This document shows, in pieces, positions 40,143-48,846 of a DNA stretch of 56,811 bases. The translations under genes were made by a program, and so were the position numbers. This DNA comes from Oscillospiraceae bacterium (GTDB lineage Bacteria > Bacillota > Clostridia > Oscillospirales > CAG-382). Location of the stretch: NCBI GenBank assembly GCA_015063785.1, contig SVTM01000015.1, forward strand, positions 1 through 56,811. Reading direction: 5' to 3'. Positions within the stretch are counted from its first letter, which is position 1. Every line of letters starts with the position of its first letter. The notes under the pieces were generated by a model. The model had not been told where the DNA came from and did not search any database. It saw nothing but the letters and a program-made list of their open reading frames with translations.

Positions 40143-41876
40143 TTACTTGCCTCTCTTAACATACTCTGTGTGGAGAATATGATGAGCCTTTTCAGATCCG
40201 GGCTTGCCGAAGAATTCATCGTAAAGTGCAATAACTTCGGGGTTCTTGTGGGACTCGCGGTAAGGAAGATCCTTATCTGCATCATAAAGAACCTTTGCAC
40301 GGATAGCCTTGAGGTCTGTGTAGTTTCTGACAGACATGGGCTGAACAGGCTGACCGCCGCCGTTTACACAACCGCCGGGACAAGCCATGATCTCGATGAA
40401 GTCGATCTTTTCGCCTGCCTTAACAGCTTCGAGAAGCTGCTTTGCGTTTGCTGTGCCGCTGGCAACTGCAACGTTTACTGTGTGGTCGCCGAGCTTGTAG
40501 GATGCCTTCTTGATACCTGCAGTTCCTCTTACATCTTCAAGCTCAAGCTTGTCGAGCTTAACGCCAAGAGTTGCAGCTGCAGTTCTGAGAGCAGCTTCCA
40601 TAACGCCGCCTGTTGCACCAAAGATGGCGCCTGCGCCCGAACCGATCTTGAAGGGGCTGTCGAAGTCTTCATCGGGAAGATTTGTAAATTCGATGCCTGC
40701 CTGCTCGATCATCTTTGCGAGCTCGCGGGTTGTGATTGCAACGTCAACGTCGGGCATACCTGCTGCATTCTGGTGGTCGCGCTGAACTTCAAACTTCTTT
40801 GCAGTACAGGGAATTACGGATACGAAGAAGATATCTTCGGGCTTAAGTCCCATCTTTTCTGCAAAGTATGTCTTATATGTTGCACCGAACATCTGCTGAG
40901 GAGACTTGCAGGACGAAAGGTTGTCTGTGAAGTCAGGATAGTAGTGTTCGCAGTACTTAACCCATCCGGGAGAGCAGGATGTGATAAGAGGAAGCTTGCC
41001 GCCCTTTGTAAATCTTTCAAGGAACTCGTGAGCTTCTTCGAGAATTGTGAGGTCAGCGGTGAGGTTCATGTTGTAAACGCCGTCAAAGCCGAGACGCTTG
41101 ATAGCGGCAACCATCTTGCCTTCAACGTCTGTGCCGGGAGCCATGTCAAAGCATTCGCCAAGAGTTGCACGAACCGAAGGAGCAGCGCAAATTGCAACGT
41201 GCTTTGTGGGATCCTGAAGAGCTGCCCAAACCTTTGCGGTGTCGTCCTTTTCTTTAAGAGCACCTGTGGGACAAGCAACTACGCACTGGCCGCATCCGAT
41301 ACAGGGAGATTCGGAAAGGGGTCTTTCAAAAGCGCATCCGATGTGTGTATCAAATCCACGGTCGTTTGCGCCGATAACGCCAACGCCCTGGTTGTGCTTA
41401 CAAACAGCTACGCAACGACGGCAGAGGATACACTTGTTGTTGTCACGAACAAGGTAAGGTGTTGTTTCGTCGTAGTCGAACTTGTTTGTAGCACCGGCAA
41501 AGTGGTACTGATCTGTTACGCCGTATTCCTTACAATACTTCTGAAGTTCGCACTTCTGGTTTCTATCGCAGGAGAGGCAGGACATATCGTGGTCAGAAAG
41601 AATGAGCTCGAGGTTGAGCTTTCTTGCCTTCTGTACGGCGGGAGTGTTTGTGAAGATTTCCATTCCGTCGCTTACAGGCTGAACGCAGGCAGCAGCAAGG
41701 CTTCTTGCGCCCTTGATCTCTACAAGGCAGAGACGGCAGGCGCCGATTGCGTTGATATCCTTCATATAGCACAATGTAGGAATATTTATAGATGCTTCAC
41801 GGCAGGCTTCGAGAACAGTGGCATTCTTGCTGACTGTATATTCTCTGCCGTTGATTTTTACATTTACTGTATCCAA
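40143..41876 (-). CDS. hydA: Electron-bifurcating [FeFe]-hydrogenase catalytic subunit HydA
   Basis: A 577-residue group A [FeFe]-hydrogenase. It has an N-terminal [2Fe-2S] domain (NIPTLCYMKDINAIGACRLCLVEI), a His-Cys [4Fe-4S] ligand set (HDMSCLSCDRNQKCELQKYC), two ferredoxin clusters (CILCRRCVAVCKHN; CIGCGQCVVACPTGALKE) and the H-cluster motifs L1 TSCSPGWVKYCE (about residue 300), L2 IPCTAKKFE (about 355) and L3 EIMACPGGCVNGGGQP (about 495). The TSCSP form is that of trimeric bifurcating enzymes. With HydB and HydC it produces H2 from NADH plus reduced ferredoxin in the cytoplasm. Last gene of the operon, 17 bases after hydB. Confidence 0.96.
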   Translation of the reverse strand: MDTVNVKINGREYTVSKNATVLEACREASINIPTLCYMKDINAIGACRLCLVEIKGARSLAAACVQPVSDGMEIFTNTPAVQKARKLNLELILSDHDMSCLSCDRNQKCELQKYCKEYGVTDQYHFAGATNKFDYDETTPYLVRDNNKCILCRRCVAVCKHNQGVGVIGANDRGFDTHIGCAFERPLSESPCIGCGQCVVACPTGALKEKDDTAKVWAALQDPTKHVAICAAPSVRATLGECFDMAPGTDVEGKMVAAIKRLGFDGVYNMNLTADLTILEEAHEFLERFTKGGKLPLITSCSPGWVKYCEHYYPDFTDNLSSCKSPQQMFGATYKTYFAEKMGLKPEDIFFVSVIPCTAKKFEVQRDHQNAAGMPDVDVAITTRELAKMIEQAGIEFTNLPDEDFDSPFKIGSGAGAIFGATGGVMEAALRTAAATLGVKLDKLELEDVRGTAGIKKASYKLGDHTVNVAVASGTANAKQLLEAVKAGEKIDFIEIMACPGGCVNGGGQPVQPMSVRNYTDLKAIRAKVLYDADKDLPYRESHKNPEVIALYDEFFGKPGSEKAHHILHTEYVKRGK

Positions 41877-41893
41877 AACTTTGTTCCCCTTTC

Positions 41894-43702
41894 TTACTTC
41901 TTGATGATCGCGCCGAACTTACATTTTTCGATACAAGCGCCGCACTTAACGCACTTTGTTACATCGATAACGTGAGGATTCTTGACCGAGCCGGAAATAG
42001 CACCGACAGGACATACTCTTGCGCAAGCTGTACAGCCCTTACACTTGTCAGCGATGATCTCGAACTGCATGAGGTTCTTACAAACGCCTGCAGGACACTT
42101 CTTGTCGCGAACATGAGCAATATACTCGTCGCGGAAATAGCGAAGTGTAGAAAGAACGGGGTTGGGAGCTGTCTGGCCAAGACCGCAGAGAGCTGTGGAC
42201 TTGATGTGATAGCAGAGCTCTTCGAGCTTGTCGATATCTTCCATTTCGCCGTTACCTGCAATGATCTTGTCAAGGAGCTCGAGAAGACGCTTTGTACCGA
42301 TACGGCAAGGTGTACATTTACCGCAGGATTCTTCAACTGTGAAGTCGAGGAAGAAGCGAGCGATGTCAACCATACATGTGGACTCGTCCATAACGATAAG
42401 TCCGCCCGAACCCATCATCGAACCGATCTCGAGAAGCGAGTCGTAATCGATGGGAGTATCGATAAGAGAAGCAGGAATACATCCGCCGGAAGGACCGCCT
42501 GTCTGAGCAGCCTTAAACTTCTTGCCGTTGGGGATGCCGCCGCCGATTTCTTCAACAACTTCGCGAAGGGTTGTTCCCATGGGAACTTCAACAAGACCGG
42601 TGTTTACGATCTTACCGCCGAGAGCGAATACCTTGGTACCCTTGGACTTTTCGGTACCCATAGACTGGAACCATTCGGGACCGTTGAGGATGATCTGGCA
42701 GATGTTTGCATATGTTTCAACGTTGTTGAGAACGGTAGGTCTGTCGAAAAGACCCTTTACTGCAGGGAACGGAGGACGGGGACGGGGTTCGCCGCGGTTG
42801 CCTTCGATAGATGTCATAAGAGCGGTTTCTTCGCCGCATACGAATGCGCCGGCGCCGAAACGAAGCTCGATATCAAAGTCAAAGCCTGTGCCGAAAATGT
42901 TCTTGCCGAGAAGGCCGTATTCACGAGCCTGCTTGATGGCGATTTCGAGTCTGTGAATAGCGATAGGATACTCAGCTCTTACATAGATAAAGCCCTGGGA
43001 TGCGCCGATTGCATAACCTGCGATTGCCATTGCTTCAAGAACTGCGTGGGGGTCGCCCTCGAGAACCGAACGGTCCATGAACGCACCGGGGTCGCCCTCG
43101 TCGGCGTTACATGCAACGTACTTCTGACCGCCGTCTTTTACAAGATCCTTTGCGAGCTGCCACTTCTTACCTGTGGGGAAGCCTGCGCCGCCGCGTCCGC
43201 GAAGACCGGAAGCAAGGATTGTGTTTACTACGTCGTCGGGAGTCATTTCCTTAAGAACCTTTGCAAGTGCAAAGTAACCGTCGCGGCCTATGTATTCATC
43301 GATGTTTTCAGGGTTGATAACACCGCAGTTACGAAGGGCGATTCTCTTCTGCTTCTTATAGAAGGCGGTGTCGTTGAGGGACGAATGTTCTTCAGCGTGA
43401 GCATTTTCTGCGTCTGCCTTTTCGTTGTAAACAAGGCGTTCAACGCGACGTCCCTTGAGAAGGTGTTCTTCAACGATCTCATGAACGTCGTCGATTGTTA
43501 CTCTGCTGTAGAAAGTACCTTCGGGATAAACGATCATGATCGGACCGAGAGCGCAAAGACCGAAACAACCTGTCTGAACGATCTTTACTTCATCTTCAAG
43601 TCCCATGACCTTCAGCTCTTCCGCAAGCTTTTCGCGGATAGCGACGCTTCCGGACGATGTACATCCTGTACCGCCGCAAATCAGTACATGTGAACGAATC
43701 AT
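41894..43702 (-). CDS. hydB: Bifurcating hydrogenase subunit HydB (NuoF-like diaphorase)
   Basis: A 602-residue NuoF-type subunit carrying the flavin and NADH site. It has a thioredoxin-like [2Fe-2S] N-terminal domain (CGGTGCTSSGS; CFGLCALGP), the NADH/FMN core (GLRGRGGAGFPTGKKW; FGAGAFVCGEETAL), the [4Fe-4S] ligands SCGKCTPCRIGTKR, and a C-terminal pair of ferredoxin clusters (CKGCTACARVCPVGAI; CVKCGACIEKCKFGAI). It lies between a [2Fe-2S] protein gene and hydA, the classical order. GGAGG precedes the ATG. Confidence 0.96.
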   Translation of the reverse strand: MIRSHVLICGGTGCTSSGSVAIREKLAEELKVMGLEDEVKIVQTGCFGLCALGPIMIVYPEGTFYSRVTIDDVHEIVEEHLLKGRRVERLVYNEKADAENAHAEEHSSLNDTAFYKKQKRIALRNCGVINPENIDEYIGRDGYFALAKVLKEMTPDDVVNTILASGLRGRGGAGFPTGKKWQLAKDLVKDGGQKYVACNADEGDPGAFMDRSVLEGDPHAVLEAMAIAGYAIGASQGFIYVRAEYPIAIHRLEIAIKQAREYGLLGKNIFGTGFDFDIELRFGAGAFVCGEETALMTSIEGNRGEPRPRPPFPAVKGLFDRPTVLNNVETYANICQIILNGPEWFQSMGTEKSKGTKVFALGGKIVNTGLVEVPMGTTLREVVEEIGGGIPNGKKFKAAQTGGPSGGCIPASLIDTPIDYDSLLEIGSMMGSGGLIVMDESTCMVDIARFFLDFTVEESCGKCTPCRIGTKRLLELLDKIIAGNGEMEDIDKLEELCYHIKSTALCGLGQTAPNPVLSTLRYFRDEYIAHVRDKKCPAGVCKNLMQFEIIADKCKGCTACARVCPVGAISGSVKNPHVIDVTKCVKCGACIEKCKFGAIIKK

Positions 43703-43721
43703 AGTATTTATTTCCTCCTAA

Positions 43722-44099
43722 TTACTTTGCTATGTTGGTAGCGCCGATGGTGTATTCAGCGATGGGTTTGCCGCCCTTGATGTGCTTTTCGATAACTTCC
43801 TTTGCACGGTCTGCTGTCATCTTGACGTAAGTAACCTTTTCCTTGTCCTTTTCGTAAACTTCAACAACAGGTTCGTACTGACAGATGCCGATGCATCCTG
43901 TCTGGGAAACTGCAACCTTTTCTCCGAGGTTTTCAGCATTGATGCCCTCAACAAAAGCGTTGAGAACGGGTCTTGCGCCGGCAGCAATACCGCAGGTAGC
44001 CATACCGACAACGATGCGGATGTCGCCTGTTGTGGTGCGGACAGCGATTTTGTCCTGCATCTGCGCTTTGATCGCCATAAGCTCTTCAAGTGACTTCAT
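43722..44099 (-). CDS. [2Fe-2S] ferredoxin-like protein of the hydrogenase operon
   Basis: A 125-residue thioredoxin-fold [2Fe-2S] protein. The four likely ligands are in VGMATCGIAAGARPV and SQTGCIGICQYEPVVEVY. It corresponds to the small ferredoxin gene found just before hydB in many Clostridia and may pass electrons to or from HydB. The ATG at 44099 follows AAAGGAAT; longer frames upstream overlap the kinase gene and have no binding site. Confidence 0.88.
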   Translation of the reverse strand: MKSLEELMAIKAQMQDKIAVRTTTGDIRIVVGMATCGIAAGARPVLNAFVEGINAENLGEKVAVSQTGCIGICQYEPVVEVYEKDKEKVTYVKMTADRAKEVIEKHIKGGKPIAEYTIGATNIAK

Positions 44100-44158
44100 A
44101 ATATTATTCCTTTCTGCAAATAAAAAATTAACAATAGTATATCCGCGCGTCGCGGGGT

Positions 44159-44707
44159 CTATTCGACGGAAGCATACTGCTCCCGAAGATTTCCGTCTAT
44201 CCATGAAAGTACTTCGGGCTCTGCAAGCGAAATGTCGCCAAGTATTTCCCGAAGCTGTGAGCAAGAAAGCTCCACGCTTCCGTTTTTCATGGTGTGAGTG
44301 AAGGTGAAATTGATCTCGGGCGAGCCCTGGATCAGAGTTTTTACCGTTTCAACGATGTCGCCAAGAGGAATGAAATCGATGTGATTTTTTCCGAATCGGG
44401 CTGTCGTTGTTGTTCCGTGGTTGTCGCTGTCCTTTTCCGAGACCGATGTGATCTTGATGTCGCCGCCTGTCATTTCGGCAAGCATTTTCAGAAAAGGTAT
44501 TCCAAGGCCAACCTTTCTGGTTTTTCGGGTGGTGAAGAATGGGTTTTCAAGCTTTTCAAGCTGTTCTTTTGTCATTCCGCATCCGTTGTCGCAGACCGAA
44601 AAGGTAAACCACTCGTCGTCCTCGGTAAGTGTAACCGAAATCTCGGTGGCACCGGCTCTGACCGAGTTCATGGTTATATCAAGAATGTAGAGCGAAAGCT
44701 CATCCAT
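44159..44707 (-). CDS. HATPase (histidine kinase-like ATP-binding) protein
   Basis: A 182-residue protein with a GHKL ATPase core: N box LSLYILDITMNSVRAGATEI, G1 box VCDNGCGMTKEQLEKLENPFFTTRKTRKVGLGIPFLKMLAEMTGG and G2-like GTTTTARF. It has no dimerisation domain and no phospho-accepting His, so it is a kinase fragment type or anti-sigma-like factor. The start overlaps the end of the PHP gene by eight bases. It belongs to the signalling block within the hydrogenase operon. Confidence 0.87.
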   Translation of the reverse strand: MDELSLYILDITMNSVRAGATEISVTLTEDDEWFTFSVCDNGCGMTKEQLEKLENPFFTTRKTRKVGLGIPFLKMLAEMTGGDIKITSVSEKDSDNHGTTTTARFGKNHIDFIPLGDIVETVKTLIQGSPEINFTFTHTMKNGSVELSCSQLREILGDISLAEPEVLSWIDGNLREQYASVE

Positions 44708-45458
44708 GCAAATCACCTCCGGGATGCTTTCCGAGAAGATGGTCGATAAGGGCGTTGCGCACAAGGTCGGAAGAATAGGGCTCGTCAAAAAGCTCTATTG
44801 CATAGCCCTCTTCGGAAATGTCACAAAGTCTGTGGGCATCCGACGAGACTGTTTTTGCAAGTCCGCCGATGTGCGGAAAGCGGGAAAGATATTCCTCGAA
44901 AGCCTCTTTTTTGTTCAGTTCAAAGGCTGAAAAGGCAGGCTCTTCGGGGAAGCTTCCGAGCATCGCAACAATGCCGTTGGAAGTTCTGTCGATATGGGCA
45001 GGATAGCACACACCGCCGCGCTTTGTGACCTCGTCATACGCCATGTCCAGCGAGATATCCGCCGCATTTATCAGAAGGATGGGTTCCTCCCCTGCCACCT
45101 CGTCGTTTTCGTCCATGATAAACTGGTTTCCGAACACTTCGGGGCGGTTTTGATAATCGGGGCGCCTCTCGTCCACGAAGCTTTCGAAATCAAGCGCGTC
45201 CGAAAGATTGCGGAAAAGGCAGATGACGTGTATATCCTCGGATGTGGTAAGCTCCATGCCCGCCACGGGGATAAGACCGTATTTTTTTGCGTGGTGAAAA
45301 AAAGCGGGACAGTTTTTTGCCGTGTTGTGATCGGTGAGAGCCACGATGTTAAGACCGTTCAGCATCGCCATGCCTGCAATGTTTGCAGGGGTCATGTCAT
45401 CGTCCGCGCAGGGCGAAAGGCACGAGTGGATGTGAAGATCGCACAGATACCGGCTCAT
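44700..45458 (-). CDS. PHP-domain phosphoesterase
   Basis: A 252-residue PHP protein with the metal motifs CDLHIHSCLSPCADD, IVALTDHNTAKNCP, a His in CYPAHIDRTSNG and a late SSDAHRL. It should hydrolyse a small phosphate ester or nucleotide with two or three metal ions. Its ATG overlaps the DRTGG gene stop (ATGA) and its end overlaps the HATPase gene, so the three are translated together. Substrate unknown; a nucleotide second messenger is a guess from context. Confidence 0.88.
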   Translation of the reverse strand: MSRYLCDLHIHSCLSPCADDDMTPANIAGMAMLNGLNIVALTDHNTAKNCPAFFHHAKKYGLIPVAGMELTTSEDIHVICLFRNLSDALDFESFVDERRPDYQNRPEVFGNQFIMDENDEVAGEEPILLINAADISLDMAYDEVTKRGGVCYPAHIDRTSNGIVAMLGSFPEEPAFSAFELNKKEAFEEYLSRFPHIGGLAKTVSSDAHRLCDISEEGYAIELFDEPYSSDLVRNALIDHLLGKHPGGDLHG

Positions 45459-45793
45459 TGTTCGCCGCCGTTCAATGCGGCAGAAAGCGCAAGACAAAGA
45501 TCGTACGCACTGTCATCGCTTGACAAAACGTTTATGCTGTTTTCGCGAGCGGCAGAAAGCGCCTCTTCGGGAAGCTGCACGCCCTCGGCAAGAAGAATGC
45601 ACGCGGCGTCCGTAAGGCTTGCCACGGCCACAACGTTGGTGTTTGCCATAATGGTCACCCACACGTTGTCGGCTCCGACTCTGCTCATGGCACGGCTGAG
45701 AAAATCTCCGACGTAAACACCCGAAATTTCGGTGTCGTGGTCAAAAATGATTTTTTCAAGGCCGAGTTTTTCGCAAAGGGTTTGAAGAGTCAT
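45455..45793 (-). CDS. DRTGG-domain protein (second copy)
   Basis: A 112-residue single-domain protein of the DRTGG type, seen also at the N-terminus of HPr kinase and in regulatory proteins. It shows TLQTLCEKLGLEKIIFDHDTEISGVYVGDFLSRAMSRVG and VVAVASLTDAACILLAEGV. It binds an unknown ligand. It overlaps the PHP gene by four bases and lies five bases after the HydS-like gene. A related gene (47633-47983) is in the same operon. Confidence 0.8.
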   Translation of the reverse strand: MTLQTLCEKLGLEKIIFDHDTEISGVYVGDFLSRAMSRVGADNVWVTIMANTNVVAVASLTDAACILLAEGVQLPEEALSAARENSINVLSSDDSAYDLCLALSAALNGGEQ

Positions 45794-45798
45794 TGTTT

Positions 45799-47178
45799 TC
45801 AGCCCTCCGTTTTGTCTGTTTCGCTTTTTTCTTTTTGCAGAGTCAGCTTGTCAAAAACGGTGTGGTCATAGCCTTTTTCCACAAACTCGTGGAAAAGCTG
45901 ACGCATAATGACGGTGCATTCATCCATCGCCGTCTCGCCCTTGACAATATCCTCGGCAAACGCCATGCAGGTGGGAGCTCCGCAGCAGCCGCAGTCTATC
46001 TTTGGCAGGCTTTCGTTGATGTTTTCGATGCGGCTCATCATCTGCATTGCTGTCTGACGGTCTTTTGACAGCAGGTTGTAGGGATTGTATTTTATAAGGT
46101 TTTCTGTGAAAAATTCGTCGGGGATCCAGTCGCTGGCGGGGGTGTTTGGCGACACGGGCAGGTATCTCTTTAAGGTCTGAAGACGCGCCTGGGCGATATA
46201 CGGGTTTTCAACCGCCATCGCACCTCCCACGCATCCGCCGTTGCAGGCGTTCAGCTCTACAAAGTCGATATTTGTGATGTCCGAATTGTCTATCTGGTCA
46301 AGAACGCGGATGCAATTCTCGATGCCGTCGGCGGCAAGATAATGCTCGTTGAATATTGCCGTTGCCTCGCCTCCGGTGGAAGCCCAGCCGATTCCGATAA
46401 GTCCTGTAGAGGTCAGATCGGGCGGCTCTTCGCCTGCGCGCTTATCCATTACGTCAAGCAGGGCGAAATATACATCGCGCACAGAAACTGTGGCGTCGAT
46501 ATAGTTTCTGTCGCCTGCAAAGTTATTCTTTACGTAAGAAACCTTTGCGGGACAGGGGGATATGAATATGATACCGATGTCTGAATCAGAAAGCTCGGGG
46601 TGTTTTTCGTGTACCCTGCGACGGGCAAAATATGCCGCGATGTCGATGGGGGGCAGGATGGGCATGATATGATCGCAAAGATATGGATAATTCATGCTGA
46701 TGATCCTGGATATTACGGGACAAGCAGAGCTGATGACGGGTTTCTTGACATCCTTGCGCTTTATGTAAAGCCTTGTGTATGCCGAGACCATCTCGGCAGC
46801 GCTTGCAACCTCAAAAACGTCATCAAATCCGAGATCAAGAAGACCGCGGAGAACGTAACTGATGTTGTCGAGATTGTCGAACTGGCCGTAAAGCGACGGC
46901 GCAGGAAGCGCGACGGTGTATTTATAGTTGTCAAGAACAGACAAGGGATCGTGGGTAGCTTTTTTTGCTTTGTACTGGCATACCTTTATGCACTGACCGC
47001 AGTCGATGCATCGCGCCGGATTGATAACGGCGTGGCCGTCACGTATGCGGATCGCCTCTGTGGGGCAACGCTTGAGACAGGTGGTACAGCCTTTACATTT
47101 GCTGACATCAAGTGAAACCGAGTGCTTATACTCTCCGGAGTTTTCGTACCCGGCGGTAGCTTTGTATTCTTCTGACAT
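45799..47178 (-). CDS. HydS-like putative sensory [FeFe]-hydrogenase
   Basis: A 459-residue iron-sulfur protein. N-terminal [4Fe-4S] pair (CKGCTTCLKRCPTEAI; CIDCGQCIKVC), then an H-cluster-type domain in which L1 is SSACPVIS (about 150-157; the proton-transfer Cys of TSCCP is Ala, the cluster Cys153 kept), L2 ISPCPAK (Cys209) and L3 ELNACNGGCVGG. A Fe-S domain follows at the C-terminus (IDCGCCGAPTCMAFAEDIVKGE). These changes match sensory HydS-type (group C/D) enzymes, thought to sense H2 or redox state rather than turn over H2 rapidly. There is no PAS domain here. ATG at 47178. Confidence 0.88.
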   Translation of the reverse strand: MSEEYKATAGYENSGEYKHSVSLDVSKCKGCTTCLKRCPTEAIRIRDGHAVINPARCIDCGQCIKVCQYKAKKATHDPLSVLDNYKYTVALPAPSLYGQFDNLDNISYVLRGLLDLGFDDVFEVASAAEMVSAYTRLYIKRKDVKKPVISSACPVISRIISMNYPYLCDHIMPILPPIDIAAYFARRRVHEKHPELSDSDIGIIFISPCPAKVSYVKNNFAGDRNYIDATVSVRDVYFALLDVMDKRAGEEPPDLTSTGLIGIGWASTGGEATAIFNEHYLAADGIENCIRVLDQIDNSDITNIDFVELNACNGGCVGGAMAVENPYIAQARLQTLKRYLPVSPNTPASDWIPDEFFTENLIKYNPYNLLSKDRQTAMQMMSRIENINESLPKIDCGCCGAPTCMAFAEDIVKGETAMDECTVIMRQLFHEFVEKGYDHTVFDKLTLQKEKSETDKTEG

Positions 47179-47208
47179 AAACACCTCGATATTTTATCAG
47201 CAATGAGA

Positions 47209-47631
47209 TCAGAGCTTGACCTTCATGGTGATGACGGTTCCCTCGCCCACCTTCGTGTCGATCTGCATTTCGTCGGTATATTTCTTCATGTTGGGAAGAC
47301 CCATACCTGCGCCGAAACCGAGCACACGGATATTATCACGGGCGGTGGAATAACCCTCCTGCATGGCAAGGGCAACGTCGGGAATACCCGGGCCCTTGTC
47401 GGAAAGGATAATAACGATCTCGTCATCGTGCACCTCAACGTCGGCACAGCCGCCGCCTGCGTGGATGACCATGTTGATCTCACCCTCGTACATTGCGATT
47501 GATACTTTGCGGATAACGTCGGCGGGATAGCCAAGCTGTCTGAGCTTTTTCTTTACAACGACAGACGCTTCGCCTGCCGAGGAAAAGTCCGAACCGTCGA
47601 CATCAAAATGGAATTTTAATACATCAGACAT
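47209..47631 (-). CDS. Anti-sigma/RsbW-like HATPase
   Basis: A 140-residue GHKL ATPase: KKLRQLGYPADVIRKVSIAMYEGEINMVIHAGGG (N box), LSDKGPGIPDVALAMQEGYSTA (G1) and LGFGAGMGLPNMKKYTDEMQIDTKVGEGTVITM (G2). It resembles RsbW/SpoIIAB-type and fused serine kinase regulators. GGAGG stands before the ATG and its start is one base after the previous stop. Part of the signalling block of the hydrogenase operon; partner unknown. Confidence 0.87.
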   Translation of the reverse strand: MSDVLKFHFDVDGSDFSSAGEASVVVKKKLRQLGYPADVIRKVSIAMYEGEINMVIHAGGGCADVEVHDDEIVIILSDKGPGIPDVALAMQEGYSTARDNIRVLGFGAGMGLPNMKKYTDEMQIDTKVGEGTVITMKVKL

Positions 47632-47632
47632 T

Positions 47633-47983
47633 TTAAGCCTCCGAAACCTTTGAGATGCCTGCGGAATATAGCAGTCCGCACGCCTCAAATGCACGGAGAG
47701 ACGAACGCATGACCACAATGCCGCTTTCTTTTGCAAGCTCGATCATATCGTCTGTCACGGTCTTGTTTCTGACAAAGACAACACAGACCATGTCCATCAT
47801 GTTTGCCGTTCTTATAACCTGCGGATTGACAAGCCCTGTGATCAAAACGCCCTGATCTTTCACATAGGCAAGCACGTCGCTCATCATATCGCTGCAGCAA
47901 GCGGAAAAAACATCTTTTTCAAGGGCGTCCTCGCCGCAAAGCAGCTCGGCACCGAGAATTTCCTTTATTTCACGGATCTTCAT
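47633..47983 (-). CDS. DRTGG-domain protein (first copy)
   Basis: A 116-residue protein with a DRTGG-like domain (IKEILGAELLCGEDALEKDVFSACCSDMMSDVLAYVKD, then LVNPQVIRTANMMDMVCVVFVRNK). The chosen ATG (47983) has GGAG six bases upstream; an ATG four codons earlier is possible. It is the second gene of the operon, after the HydC-like gene. Ligand unknown. Confidence 0.82.
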   Translation of the reverse strand: MKIREIKEILGAELLCGEDALEKDVFSACCSDMMSDVLAYVKDQGVLITGLVNPQVIRTANMMDMVCVVFVRNKTVTDDMIELAKESGIVVMRSSLRAFEACGLLYSAGISKVSEA

Positions 47984-48064
47984 ATGTAACTCCATTCCGC
48001 CGCAAACACGGACATACAGCCGCTTTGCGGAACGCAAGATATGCCTTTTTAAAAAGGCGCGGTG

Positions 48065-48562
48065 TCAGTCAACGTATTTAGCGAGGATTCCGTCGATGTC
48101 TTCCTTTGTAAGTCTGCCGTAAACTTCATCGTTAACGGTAAGAACGGGAGCAAGACCGCAGGCGCCGATGCAACGGGTCGCGTCGAGAGAATATTTACCG
48201 TCGGGAGTTGTGCTGCCGGGGGTAAGACCGAGCTTGAGCGTGATGCGGTCTACAAGGTCCTGAGCGCCCTTAACATAGCAGGCTGTTCCAAGACATACAG
48301 CGATCGCATACTTTCCCTTGGGGTTAAGAGCGAACTGAGAATAGAAGGTTGTGATTCCGTAAACTTCTTCAAGAGAAGTGTCCATCTCGTCAGCAATGAT
48401 CTTCTGAACTTCGATGGGAAGATAGCCGTAGATTTCCTGAGCCTTCTGAAGCACAGGCATCATGGCGCCCTTTGTTCCGCGGTACTCGGCAATGACTGCT
48501 CTGAGAGCTGTTTCCTGCTCTTTTGTACCGTTGAAATCAACTGTTGTCAGTTTCTTTTTCAT
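48065..48562 (-). CDS. hydC: Bifurcating hydrogenase subunit HydC (NuoE-like)
   Basis: A 165-residue NuoE/24-kDa subunit. Helical N-terminal part (MPVLQKAQEIYGYLPIEVQKIIADEMDTSLEEVYGI) and a thioredoxin-like [2Fe-2S] domain with CLGTACYVKGA and ATRCIGACGLAPVL. It passes electrons between the flavin subunit HydB and HydA. It is the promoter-proximal gene of a ten-gene operon running to hydA, although hydB and hydA are at the far end. Confidence 0.95.
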   Translation of the reverse strand: MKKKLTTVDFNGTKEQETALRAVIAEYRGTKGAMMPVLQKAQEIYGYLPIEVQKIIADEMDTSLEEVYGITTFYSQFALNPKGKYAIAVCLGTACYVKGAQDLVDRITLKLGLTPGSTTPDGKYSLDATRCIGACGLAPVLTVNDEVYGRLTKEDIDGILAKYVD

Positions 48563-48660
48563 AGCGTAATGTTACCTCCGTTGCGGATTTCCGCGTATTT
48601 TGCTTGTTGCGCAGAAGGGGATTGATATTTTTTTCACAATCCACCATGCGTACTCATGTT

Positions 48661-48689
48661 ATTATATCATACAAAACCCGAAATTTCAA
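48661..48689 (-). promoter_or_regulatory. Promoter of the hydrogenase operon
   Basis: Minus strand: TTGAAA (48689-48684), 17 bases, TATAAT (48666-48661), about 100 bases before hydC. No Rex site (TTGTGAAATTTTTTCACAA-like) was seen close by. Confidence 0.75.
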
Positions 48690-48790
48690 TAGTATACTGC
48701 AAAATTCATCACCAAATATATCTTAAAATATATACCTTTTATATCAAAAATGATTAACTTTGTATGTTTTTTTCAATTCGAGGCGAAATA

Positions 48791-48819
48791 TTGAAATTTT
48801 TGCAATAATGTGTTATACT
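48791..48819 (+). promoter_or_regulatory. Promoter of the rsmF-like gene
   Basis: TTGAAA (48791-48796), 17 bases, TATACT (48814-48819), 27 bases before the start codon. Confidence 0.72.
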
Positions 48820-48846
48820 TGATTATCAAAAAATTGCGAGGAAAAC

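Noticed and set aside
40170..43693. Two open frames of about 570-600 codons on the plus strand across hydA and hydB
   Set aside because: They mirror strongly codon-biased hydrogenase genes; their translations are Cys/Val-rich without motifs.
43722..44264. Longer start for the [2Fe-2S] protein gene (180 residues)
   Set aside because: The extra N-terminus overlaps the end of the HATPase gene, has no homology and no binding site, while AAAGGAAT precedes the internal ATG.
48563..48846. Rex (redox) operator in the hydrogenase promoter region
   Set aside because: No TTGTGAA-N4-TTCACAA dyad could be found; only the two divergent promoters are visible.
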